Below are positions 1 through 4,716 of a DNA stretch of 5,216 nt, piece after piece. Made by a program: the position numbers and the translations under genes. Source of the DNA: an archaeon. GTDB lineage: Archaea > Nanobdellota > Nanobdellia > Pacearchaeales > GW2011-AR1. The DNA lies in the NCBI GenBank assembly GCA_030593225.1, contig JAUVHP010000063.1, forward strand, positions 1 through 5,216, in the 5' to 3' direction. How positions within the stretch are numbered: the first letter of the stretch is position 1; each line of letters opens with the position of its first letter. The notes under the pieces were generated by a model. That model was given only the letters and a program-made list of their open reading frames with translations, did not search any database and was not told where the DNA came from.

Positions 1-171
1 TTCCAACGCAACTTTAATATCTTCAATTTCCTCTTCAGTCAAAACATCTTCATCATCTGCTTCATCTAACAAAACATTCAAAACAACATCATAAGAATCT
101 TTCTCATGCTGTTTAAACATTTTCAATCTCTCAAGAGTATCAGTAGTAATTTGGATAGTTGTTTTTTGCAT
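1..171 (-). CDS. Ribbon-helix-helix / VapB-like antitoxin, partial (C-terminus beyond window)
   Basis: The first 57 codons are visible, starting at ATG 171-169, and the frame stays open to base 1. The N-terminus (MQKTTIQITTDTLERLKMF) has a short beta strand followed by a helix with the T-L-x-R-L-K pattern, then a second helix (SYDVVLNVLLDE). This is the usual layout of ribbon-helix-helix DNA-binding proteins and of the short VapB-like antitoxins common in archaea. After residue 36 the chain is very acidic (DEADDEDVLTEEEIEDIK), which fits an antitoxin tail that wraps a basic toxin. Such proteins bind DNA as dimers and repress their own operon. A toxin gene (PIN-domain VapC or RelE/ParE type) would be expected further left, but it is not in the window, so the toxin-antitoxin call is inference. 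A promoter with tandem 10-bp repeats lies directly upstream. A stand-alone small regulator is the main alternative. Confidence 0.7.
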   Translation of the reverse strand, partial: MQKTTIQITTDTLERLKMFKQHEKDSYDVVLNVLLDEADDEDVLTEEEIEDIKVALE

Positions 172-191
172 ACTATAACTAACTATAACTA
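172..191 (-). repeat. Tandem 10-bp direct repeat, candidate autoregulatory operator
   Basis: The plus strand reads actataacta twice in a row (172-181 and 182-191), perfectly. A partial third match (actata) begins at 191 and runs into the TATA box. The array ends exactly at the start codon of the antitoxin-like gene, so it covers the expected transcription start. A 10-bp repeat places identical sites on the same face of the helix, which suits cooperative binding by ribbon-helix-helix dimers. The link to the adjacent protein is inference from position and family habit. Confidence 0.5.
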
Positions 192-207
192 CTATATAAG
201 TTTTCCT
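192..207 (-). promoter_or_regulatory. BRE/TATA promoter of the antitoxin-like gene (leaderless)
   Basis: Read on the minus strand, a purine-rich BRE-like element (AGGAAAA, 207-201) is followed closely by a TATA box (TTATATAG, 199-192). The box centre is about 24-25 nt from the ATG at 171, so transcription should start at or next to the start codon and give a leaderless mRNA. The BRE overlaps the stop codon of the prepilin peptidase gene (206-208). The antitoxin unit can therefore be transcribed independently of the pilin cluster. Confidence 0.6.
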
Positions 208-1060
208 AAAACAAAAATGCCCACAAACTATTAATTATTCCAAAATAAAAAAGAACCATTAAAATTACAAAACTAATTAAAAAAACAGGAATAAATGGAA
301 TCCCTTGTCTTATCTTAATTTTATTATATTTTCTTCTAATCTTTTTAATTTGTTCCTGACTTAAACCATCCCAACTCGCCTTAATCAAATCCTTTCCAGT
401 CCGCAAATCATTATACAACCAATCTCCCTCACTCAATTTTGAAACATTAATATTTTTAATCATACAAACTTTATCAATTGCTTTAGCATATAAATAAAAA
501 TAAGGCAAGAAAAAAGTAAAAGCTCCTAAAATAAAAAATAATTCATTCAAAAATCCAAATCCAAAAACTCCCAATCCAATCATTAAAAACATTAAAACAA
601 AATATTTCTTTTTCTCAAATTGCTTTCTCAATTCTTTTTTAAATTTTTTAAAATTTTTTATTGTTAAAAAAATACTCACAAACAAACCATAAAATGCTCC
701 AACAAAAAAGAAAATAAACAAAAAAGAAATAAAAATTCTTGAATTTTCCAAAAAAGTATAATTAAAAGGAATTACAGCTCCCAAAGCAATCATTAATTTT
801 GCGTCGCCACCAGCAAAAATTCTTCCATAATAAAATAAATTACCCAACACAAAAAAAATTCCCAAACCAATCAAACCCTGATAAAAAAAATTAAAATCAT
901 TATTAAATAAAGAATAAAAAAATCTAAAACCTAAAGCAAAAATTATCAAAGAAAAGTTTAACCAATTTGCAACTTCACGTTTTCTTAAATCTTGAACAGT
1001 TGCAAAACTAATCCAAACTAATGCAAGAACTCCTAAAAAAATAATCTCAAAGTTTAACAT
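206..1060 (-). CDS. Archaeal A24 prepilin peptidase (preflagellin peptidase-like)
   Basis: This 284-aa polytopic membrane protein should be the aspartic protease that removes class III signal peptides from pilin-like precursors at the inner face of the membrane. The two catalytic aspartates of family A24 are visible: D24 in VQDLRKREVANWLN after the first membrane helix, and D86 in FAGGDAKLMIALG. The usual GxGD motif appears as A-G-G-D. Hydrophobic segments lie at about residues 3-22, 33-52, 58-78, 108-134, 153-171 and 173-192. A cytoplasmic-looking segment follows (about 200-252), with SEGDWLYNDLR and SWDGLSQEQIKKIR and ending RQGIPF. Then comes a last helix (257-280). This tail resembles the extra C-terminal domain of many archaeal A24 enzymes. 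The gene starts with ATG 1060, ends with TAG, and has its own TATA box. Its natural substrates would be the pilin-like proteins encoded at 1387-5216. The A24 assignment is strong; which archaeal subtype (FlaK, PibD or EppA-like) cannot be settled here. Confidence 0.93.
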   Translation of the reverse strand: MLNFEIIFLGVLALVWISFATVQDLRKREVANWLNFSLIIFALGFRFFYSLFNNDFNFFYQGLIGLGIFFVLGNLFYYGRIFAGGDAKLMIALGAVIPFNYTFLENSRIFISFLFIFFFVGAFYGLFVSIFLTIKNFKKFKKELRKQFEKKKYFVLMFLMIGLGVFGFGFLNELFFILGAFTFFLPYFYLYAKAIDKVCMIKNINVSKLSEGDWLYNDLRTGKDLIKASWDGLSQEQIKKIRRKYNKIKIRQGIPFIPVFLISFVILMVLFYFGIINSLWAFLF

Positions 1061-1081
1061 AAAAAATTAAACAAAATCTAA

Positions 1082-1096
1082 TTTATAAAATTACTT
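1082..1096 (-). promoter_or_regulatory. Leaderless promoter of the A24 peptidase gene
   Basis: On the minus strand a TATA box (TTTATAAA, 1089-1082) is preceded by a purine-rich BRE-like stretch (AAGTAA, about 1096-1091). The box centre is about 25 nt from the ATG at 1060, the spacing of an archaeal leaderless transcript. A terminator-like hairpin lies just upstream at 1137-1161, so the peptidase is probably its own transcription unit. Confidence 0.55.
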
Positions 1097-1136
1097 TATT
1101 ACTTTTTTAAATTAACTAGAATTAAAAAAGAATCAT

Positions 1137-1161
1137 GTAAGATTTTTGAAAAAAATCTTAC
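1137..1161 (-). terminator. Hairpin with T-tract after the 39-aa gene
   Basis: The sequence gtaagattttt and its exact reverse complement aaaaatcttac flank a 3-nt loop, giving an 11-bp perfect stem. In the minus-strand direction the stem begins at the stop codon of the 39-aa gene (TAA at 1160-1158). It is followed within a few bases by a T-run (TTCTTTTTTAATT, about 1132-1120), a typical place and shape for a terminator. Termination by T-tracts is known in archaea; the role of the hairpin itself is less sure. Confidence 0.6.
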
Positions 1162-1277
1162 TTTGTCTTCTTCAAAACCTCTCCTCTAAACTTCCCACCT
1201 TTCTTATAAGGATATTTTTTCCTTTCACGCTTTTTATCTTTTCTTTTATTACGCCTTTCAGAATCAGCATGTGCCAT
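1158..1277 (-). CDS. 39-aa highly basic microprotein
   Basis: An ATG at 1277 opens 39 codons ending in TAA. The product starts MAHADSERRNKRKDKKRERK and continues with a YPYKKGGKFRGEV core before a Lys-rich end. Eighteen of 39 residues are Lys or Arg. An in-frame TGA lies just upstream, so the start cannot move far left in the protein. The first half is a probable charged helix. The second half, with Tyr-Pro-Tyr, Gly-Gly and Phe, looks like an extended RNA- or ribosome-binding tail. I do not recognise the family. The ordered composition, the terminator at its stop codon and its place in an otherwise empty gap argue for a real gene. It is not membrane-directed, so it is probably not part of the pilin apparatus. 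No clear Shine-Dalgarno sequence is visible. Confidence 0.6.
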   Translation of the reverse strand: MAHADSERRNKRKDKKRERKKYPYKKGGKFRGEVLKKTK

Positions 1278-1282
1278 TAGTT

Positions 1283-1311
1283 CTTTTCAAACCTACCATT
1301 TAATTGAAAAG
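1283..1311 (-). other. Inverted repeat in the leader of the 39-aa gene
   Basis: The sequence cttttcaa (1283-1290) and its exact complement ttgaaaag (1304-1311) form an 8-bp perfect stem with a 13-nt loop. The loop on the minus strand contains ATGGTAGGT. The stem ends 5 nt before the start codon of the 39-aa gene, close enough to affect ribosome access if the transcript extends this far upstream. Confidence 0.45.
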
Positions 1312-1318
1312 GACTCAT

Positions 1319-1340
1319 CAGGAATTTTAAAGAAATTCTG
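1319..1340 (-). other. Second inverted repeat, possible structured leader or small RNA
   Basis: On the minus strand CAGAATTT can pair with AAATTC-TG, giving an 8-bp stem with one bulged base (C opposite position 1321) and a 5-nt loop. It lies only 8 nt from the next hairpin, and the joining segment reads TGATGAGTC. Two adjacent stems in a gap with no protein-coding potential suggest a folded leader or small RNA. No known RNA class could be matched. Confidence 0.35.
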
Positions 1341-1366
1341 GGGCTATGCCAATAAACTCTAAAGTA

Positions 1367-1376
1367 AATTATATTT
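1367..1376 (-). promoter_or_regulatory. Possible TATA box for the 39-aa gene transcript
   Basis: The minus strand reads AAATATAATT here, just past the stop codon of the 151-aa gene at 1387. A start about 25 nt downstream would fall near 1346 and give a leader of roughly 70 nt holding both hairpins. The box is plausible, but in such AT-rich DNA it may be chance. A weaker alternative, TTAAAT near 1304-1299, would give a leaderless transcript. Confidence 0.3.
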
Positions 1377-1386
1377 GTCATTAGAA

Positions 1387-1842
1387 TTATTCAACAAAAC
1401 ATTTTTCATTATTTTCTAAATTATTCGCTAATGAACTTACATCATATTTACCTTCAGAGCTCTTCACACCTTTTTTACCCTCAATCACAATATCTTCACA
1501 AGACAACTCACATTCAATGGAAGGACATTTTTGAATCTTGTATTTAGAGAAATCAGATACGCCTGACAAAACAGCACAGCTTGTTTCAACCTCAAAATTT
1601 TCTTCATTAACTCTCAAGGTTCTTTCAGCAGAGCAAAAACTATACTTCTGATTTAATCCACAAACAGTTTGACAATCTTCAATTAGCGAATCAACATTAG
1701 TAGGATTCATTAAATTTTTAAGTGGACTCCATCCAATCATAAAACCAAGAATCATAATAGCTAAAATAAAAACTCCAAGTATAAGCAAGATGATAGCATT
1801 AGTAGACAATCCTTGAGCCCTCTTATTCCTTCTTTTAATCAT
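1387..1842 (-). CDS. Cys-rich pilin-like protein with class III signal peptide (151 aa)
   Basis: I place the start at ATG 1842 rather than at the in-frame TTG two codons upstream. The ATG gives a normal leader and sits about 24 nt from a TATA-like box. The leader MIKRRNKRAQG is strongly basic, and likely cleavage after G11 would expose LSTNAIILLILGVFILAIM. The hydrophobic helix (about 16-38) would anchor the protein or pack it into a filament core, with the rest outside the cell. The exported part has eight cysteines (57, 61, 70, 89, 106, 111, 115, 148), enough for four disulfides, including the close pairs DCQTVC and CPSIECELSC. The N-terminus resembles a recurrent pilin-like type in Pacearchaeota- and Woesearchaeota-like genomes, recalled from memory and not checked. 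It is the last pilin-like gene before the peptidase. A filament subunit or a surface-anchored disulfide-rich protein are both possible. Confidence 0.85.
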   Translation of the reverse strand: MIKRRNKRAQGLSTNAIILLILGVFILAIMILGFMIGWSPLKNLMNPTNVDSLIEDCQTVCGLNQKYSFCSAERTLRVNEENFEVETSCAVLSGVSDFSKYKIQKCPSIECELSCEDIVIEGKKGVKSSEGKYDVSSLANNLENNEKCFVE

Positions 1843-1861
1843 AAACAATTTAATATTTTAT

Positions 1862-1869
1862 TATTTAAA
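1862..1869 (-). promoter_or_regulatory. Possible TATA box of the 151-aa pilin-like gene
   Basis: The minus strand reads TTTAAATA, centred about 24 nt before ATG 1842, in the 36-nt gap after the 92-aa gene. The spacing fits a leaderless start and would let this gene be expressed apart from the upstream genes. The match is modest and the region is AT-rich throughout. Confidence 0.35.
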
Positions 1870-1878
1870 AATGTTTCA

Positions 1879-2157
1879 TTAAGGTTTTTTATACTCAACA
1901 GAAAATAAAAGTTCGTCCTTTCTCCAATCAATAGGTAGTCGTGTTTTATTCTTTTCCAAATAAAAACTATTTATTTCTTTCTCATTAAATTGTGATTTCT
2001 CTATTTCCAAATTAACCTCTTCAATAAAATCTATACCAACAAAAGAATTTCTCAAACTAATGCTTGAAGCAATAAAACTAAGAATAGCAAGGGTACAAAC
2101 TGCAAAAACACCTATTACTAAAATAGTTATTGGAATGTCTCCCCTATTATTTTTCAT
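1879..2157 (-). CDS. Small pilin-like protein, RG|DIPITIL type (92 aa)
   Basis: The leader MKNNRG ends in Arg-Gly, with probable A24 cleavage after G6. A hydrophobic helix follows (DIPITILVIGVFAVCTLAIL to about residue 35). The remaining 57 residues form a short charged domain with a likely helix (GIDFIEEVNLEIEKSQFNEKEIN) and end with a strand-like SVEYKKP. The single Cys (21) is in the membrane helix. The start overlaps the previous gene by 11 bp, so the two are almost certainly translated together. The size and lack of extracellular cysteines suggest a minor structural subunit rather than an enzyme. I recognise the N-terminal style as recurrent in DPANN archaea, but I know of no assigned function. 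Confidence 0.82.
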   Translation of the reverse strand: MKNNRGDIPITILVIGVFAVCTLAILSFIASSISLRNSFVGIDFIEEVNLEIEKSQFNEKEINSFYLEKNKTRLPIDWRKDELLFSVEYKKP

Positions 2158-2422
2158 TTATCCACTCATTAATTTTTTCTTTATTTTTATCATTCAACGA
2201 AAAAGCAAACTTAGTCTTAATCTCAAGTCTATCAATCTCTCCAACACCATCACTCTTAAAAAAATTCCCTGCCTTAACAACTAAATTACTAGGAGTAATA
2301 TTTTTAGCATCTGACATTTGAACAGAAATAAAAATAAATACAATCAAAGTAATAACTATAATCATTGTGGCAACTCTCCACGTCACTGTCTCTGCAATTT
2401 GCCCTCTTCTATGATTTAACAT
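2147..2422 (-). CDS. Small pilin-like protein, RRG|QIAET type (91 aa)
   Basis: I choose ATG 2422 over a GTG three codons upstream (2431), because the GTGA at 2431-2428 makes a good archaeal Shine-Dalgarno match 5 nt before the ATG. Using the GTG would add three residues. The leader MLNHRRG is basic; cleavage after G7 would leave QIAETVTWRVATMIIVITLI, whose helix continues to about residue 36. Glu sits at +4 of the predicted mature protein. The C-terminal part (about 36-91) is charged, has no cysteines, and contains NITPS, a possible N-glycosylation site. The gene starts 14 bp inside the 175-aa gene, and its end overlaps the 92-aa gene by 11 bp. It is probably a minor pilin-like component of the same assembly; the exact role is unknown. 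Confidence 0.82.
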   Translation of the reverse strand: MLNHRRGQIAETVTWRVATMIIVITLIVFIFISVQMSDAKNITPSNLVVKAGNFFKSDGVGEIDRLEIKTKFAFSLNDKNKEKINEWINEK

Positions 2423-2936
2423 TTTTTTCACTCTTCCTTATTATTGATAAAATTTTAATTAAATATTGCTCATTATTTTTTCCAATAGAATAAAATTTTC
2501 CTTCAACACACTTTGCCAACTTTTCATAGTCCTCACTTGCAATTTCACAACTTGAAACTAAATTCAAACTACCATGATTAAAATCAACTTTAGGGTTAAC
2601 TAAATCATTAATTTCAAAAATTTTAATTTCAAAATAATATTGCAAATTTTCTTTCCAATTATTTTCATCTTCAACATTAAAATTCAAATGACAATTTTTC
2701 AAAAAATTATCTTGATAACTCTTTTCAAAAATATCCTCATTTAAAACACCTTTTCTTGAAATACAATCTGAAATTTGATTAATCATTATAGAACCTTCTA
2801 TTTCTCTAACATCATATTGCACACCATAAAAAACATAAACCATTGCAACAATTCCTCCTGCAACTAAAATCAAAATAGTAAACCAATACACTGAAATTAA
2901 TTTCTCTCCAGATTTACTATTCATTTTTATATCCAT
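2409..2936 (-). CDS. Pilin-like protein, SG|EKLISVYWF type (175 aa)
   Basis: Two starts are possible: ATG 2936 (175 aa, 20-bp overlap with the previous gene) or ATG 2924 (171 aa, 8-bp overlap). The shorter form, MNSKSGEKLIS, would give a leader closer in length to its neighbours'. Cleavage after the Gly of KSG would expose EKLISVYWF and a single helix (residues 16-38 of the long form). The exported domain has four cysteines (58, 82, 130, 143), possibly two disulfides, and alternates strand-like stretches (YYFEIKIFEI, SLNLVSS) with charged loops, suggesting a small mixed fold. It ends with a basic, helix-like tail. It is the largest of the four overlapping small proteins, and by analogy with type II/IV systems it might cap or join the set. 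That role is inference only. Confidence 0.85.
   Translation of the reverse strand: MDIKMNSKSGEKLISVYWFTILILVAGGIVAMVYVFYGVQYDVREIEGSIMINQISDCISRKGVLNEDIFEKSYQDNFLKNCHLNFNVEDENNWKENLQYYFEIKIFEINDLVNPKVDFNHGSLNLVSSCEIASEDYEKLAKCVEGKFYSIGKNNEQYLIKILSIIRKSEKNVKS
2428..2431 (-). promoter_or_regulatory. Shine-Dalgarno GTGA deciding the start of the 91-aa gene
   Basis: The minus strand reads GTGA 5 nt before ATG 2422, matching the GGUGA part of the archaeal Shine-Dalgarno consensus. It includes the GTG that would otherwise be taken as the start codon, so the ATG is the better choice. Confidence 0.5.
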
Positions 2937-3312
2937 TTATTTTAATTATATAATCATCTTCATTAGCAACTGGAAAAGGTTTGCTTACATCCACATTATT
3001 AAAAAAAGAATAAGAATAACCACTATCTTTACTTAATTTAACCGTCACAACATTCTTATTTATTTTAACAACCTCTTTAAAATCAATTCCATTTTTCTCA
3101 GCTAATTCTCTTGCATCAGACATATCCAAACGCAAAGTCATTATAGGTTTTGCTGAATCAATCATCAAAGCAATTTCTTTAGCATAATTCTCTTCTAAAA
3201 TAACAGCCCCTTCACCTTGCCTCGCTAAAAACAAAACAAGAATTGTCAAAAAAATTAAATTTAAAACAATAAAAATTATATTCTCAATTAAAATCTCTCC
3301 TCTCTTTTTCAT
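2917..3312 (-). CDS. Pilin-like protein with canonical Glu+5, RG|EILIEN type (131 aa)
   Basis: The leader is only MKKRG. Cleavage after G5 gives a mature start EILIEN, with Glu at position +5. That is the hallmark of type IV pilins, where this residue neutralises the N-terminus of the neighbouring subunit. The hydrophobic helix runs from about 11 to 30. A conserved-looking EIALMIDSAKP follows, then an extracellular part without cysteines that alternates strands and loops (VVTVKLS, YSYSFF, YIIKINGYKN). The motif with Ile-Asp-Ser-Ala-Lys-Pro is, from memory, frequent in similar DPANN proteins. The gene starts 30 nt after the acetyltransferase stop, and its end overlaps the 175-aa gene by up to 20 bp. 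Of the seven proteins it is the closest match to a classical pilin N-terminus. I know of no named family or experimental function. Confidence 0.87.
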   Translation of the reverse strand: MKKRGEILIENIIFIVLNLIFLTILVLFLARQGEGAVILEENYAKEIALMIDSAKPIMTLRLDMSDARELAEKNGIDFKEVVKINKNVVTVKLSKDSGYSYSFFNNVDVSKPFPVANEDDYIIKINGYKNE

Positions 3313-3342
3313 AGAATAAATTCGTAAAAAGAATTAATAAAA

Positions 3343-3777
3343 TTATGCCAAATCTCTTTCCATTCTTAATTTAACAATTTTCTTTCTGCCAATTTTCTTT
3401 TCATGCAAACTTGTCACAACAAATCCATTTTTCAAATAAAGAATTGCTGCAGGAAAATTATCATTTCTAACATCTAAAAATAATTTTTTCATTTTATTTT
3501 GTTTTGCAAAAGAAATAATTTTTTTTAGTAAAAGGTTTGCAATTCCTCTACCTTGCATTTTTCTTGTGACTGCAAGAAAACTTATTTCTCCTTTATTATC
3601 AAAAGTAATATAACCAACAATTATCCCTTTTTCTTCTGCACAAAAAACCCCACAATTATTCTCAAACAATTCTTGTAAATAAGGTTCAAAATTAAATTTC
3701 TTTTTATGATAACCCGAAGACATTTCTACCTTTACTAAACTTTTAACATCATCTTTTTTTGCTTTTCTAATTTTCAT
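3343..3777 (-). CDS. GNAT-family N-acetyltransferase (RimI-like)
   Basis: This 144-aa soluble protein has the complete GNAT plan. An N-terminal strand and helix (MKIRKAKKDDVKSLVKV) lead to a central strand pair (IIVGYITFDNKGEISFLAV). Next is motif A with the acetyl-CoA pyrophosphate loop QGRGIA (residues 75-80) and helix NLLLKKIISFAKQ. Motif B is VRNDNFPAAILYLKNGF (103-119), in which Y114 is at the usual position of the catalytic acid. It transfers an acetyl group from acetyl-CoA to an amine. The overall look is RimI-like, as in protein N-terminal acetyltransferases, but the substrate cannot be read from sequence. It lies between two pilin-like genes, 15 nt after one and 30 nt before the next, so it is very likely co-transcribed. 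Because pilin N-termini are made after export of the domain, direct modification of mature pilins is doubtful. Confidence 0.92.
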   Translation of the reverse strand: MKIRKAKKDDVKSLVKVEMSSGYHKKKFNFEPYLQELFENNCGVFCAEEKGIIVGYITFDNKGEISFLAVTRKMQGRGIANLLLKKIISFAKQNKMKKLFLDVRNDNFPAAILYLKNGFVVTSLHEKKIGRKKIVKLRMERDLA

Positions 3778-3792
3778 TTTTGTTTTAATAAA

Positions 3793-4716
3793 TTATGCTA
3801 AAGTCAAAATTTCCTCACAATTCAAAGCATTAAACTTTTCAGAATTTGCCTCAATAATTGTCGGCACCATAAATTTATTATCAATACCCCTTCCATCAAT
3901 TGTAAATGACAAAATTTCTGCAGATTCATCAGCATAAACTTGCTCTCCAACAAAAGCCCCTCCAGTTGTTGCAGTTCCAACAGCAAAAACAGCATAAGTA
4001 ATCCAACCAGCAGGAGTAAAAAAGCTAGCTCCAGCAACTGCAAATCCAACACCTTGTAAAATTTTCCAATGATACCCAATTTTACTTGTTATTCCCATAA
4101 TAACAAAATATTGTTTCCCAATTTCAATATTTCCAAAATACTTTGAAGCTCCTTTTTCTTCAAGACTTTTCTTTATGGTTTCCTTTTTATCAGTTCCAGT
4201 CAAATACTCAAGATAATTATTCGTTTTATCAATTTTGTTATTCTCTAAAAAATCATAAAGCCCTTCTTTTTCAATTTCTTTCCCACTTATACCTTCAAGA
4301 CTCTCATCAAAATAAATCTGAGAACAAATAGAACAGTAATTATCACTAACAAAATCATCACCAATATAATTTATTCTCCCCTCACCAAACATCCACCAAC
4401 AATTAGCCATCTCATTTGCAAGGACTTTATATGTTTCATTTAAAGTTTTAACTTCAATTCTTTCAGGATTTGTCAAACCCTCACAACTTCCACCACTTTT
4501 AGTTATACAAATATATTTTCTATGACAATTCAAAGGAACAGCATCACTAGGAATCACAGAACTTCCTCTTGTTAAAACAGAATTATGGCAAAGCTCCTCG
4601 TCAGTTGTCTCACCTAAATTTAATCTAAATAAAAAAAACAAAATAATAGCAAAACTAGCTATAACTATAACAAGTGCTACAATTTGCTGAGTTGTAATTT
4701 CTGCATTTTTTCTCAT
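3793..4716 (-). CDS. Large Cys-rich pilin-like protein with internal hydrophobic hairpin (307 aa)
   Basis: The leader MRKNA has probable cleavage after A5, exposing EITTQQIVALV and a helix to about residue 30. Gln is at +5. The exported region has eight cysteines (43, 64, 70, 78, 106, 128, 131, 300), mostly in the first 100 residues after the helix, around the motifs ELCHNS, CHRKYIC, NEMANCWWMFGEG and CSIC. A charged helical part follows (about 145-195). A Gly/Ala-rich hydrophobic stretch (221-257, with TPAGW in the middle) could be a two-helix membrane hairpin or a buried glycine-zipper. A soluble tail ends with C300. The start shares one base with the stop of the 33-aa gene (TAATG), and a GGAG lies 7 nt upstream. 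The N-terminal and Cys-rich parts recall a recurrent DPANN envelope protein (memory, unchecked). It is too large and complex for a simple major pilin; an adhesin, tip or membrane-linked subunit is possible. Confidence 0.85.
   Translation of the reverse strand: MRKNAEITTQQIVALVIVIASFAIILFFLFRLNLGETTDEELCHNSVLTRGSSVIPSDAVPLNCHRKYICITKSGGSCEGLTNPERIEVKTLNETYKVLANEMANCWWMFGEGRINYIGDDFVSDNYCSICSQIYFDESLEGISGKEIEKEGLYDFLENNKIDKTNNYLEYLTGTDKKETIKKSLEEKGASKYFGNIEIGKQYFVIMGITSKIGYHWKILQGVGFAVAGASFFTPAGWITYAVFAVGTATTGGAFVGEQVYADESAEILSFTIDGRGIDNKFMVPTIIEANSEKFNALNCEEILTLA

Noticed and set aside
634..668. A/T-run repeats (aaatttttta copies) resembling a low-complexity element.
   Set aside because: They encode a Phe/Lys-rich loop (KNFKKFKKEL) between membrane helices of the A24 peptidase and keep the reading frame.
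1278..1345. Hammerhead ribozyme: the minus strand reads CTGATGAGTCC directly after a stem, followed later by TGAAA.
   Set aside because: The stem II partner (GGAC or similar before GAAA) is absent, no NUH cleavage triplet lies before the first stem, and no stem III pairing could be found.
1278..1345. C/D box guide RNA, from a TGATGA box C-like element at 1320-1315.
   Set aside because: No separate CUGA box D lies at a suitable distance downstream, and no internal C'/D' pair was seen.
1843..1848. Upstream TTG as start of the 151-aa gene.
   Set aside because: It adds only two residues; the ATG at 1842 is a normal start with better spacing from the TATA-like box.
2060..2321. Two plus-strand open frames (2060-2284 and 2130-2321).
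   Set aside because: They lie antisense to the 91- and 92-aa pilin-like genes, have no recognisable domain and no start signals, and result from low stop frequency opposite the coding strand.
3327..3800. Near-identical ttaataa(a)attatgc at the ends of the GNAT and 307-aa genes (3334-3348 and about 3785-3798).
   Set aside because: Only about 14 bp in AT-rich DNA, with both proteins ending in Leu-Ala-stop; chance is a sufficient explanation, although a shared 3'-end signal cannot be excluded.
3822..4331. Out-of-frame minus-strand (3822-4079) and plus-strand (4143-4331) open frames within the 307-aa gene.
   Set aside because: The Leu-rich composition and overlap with a well-supported Cys-rich protein mark them as shadows.
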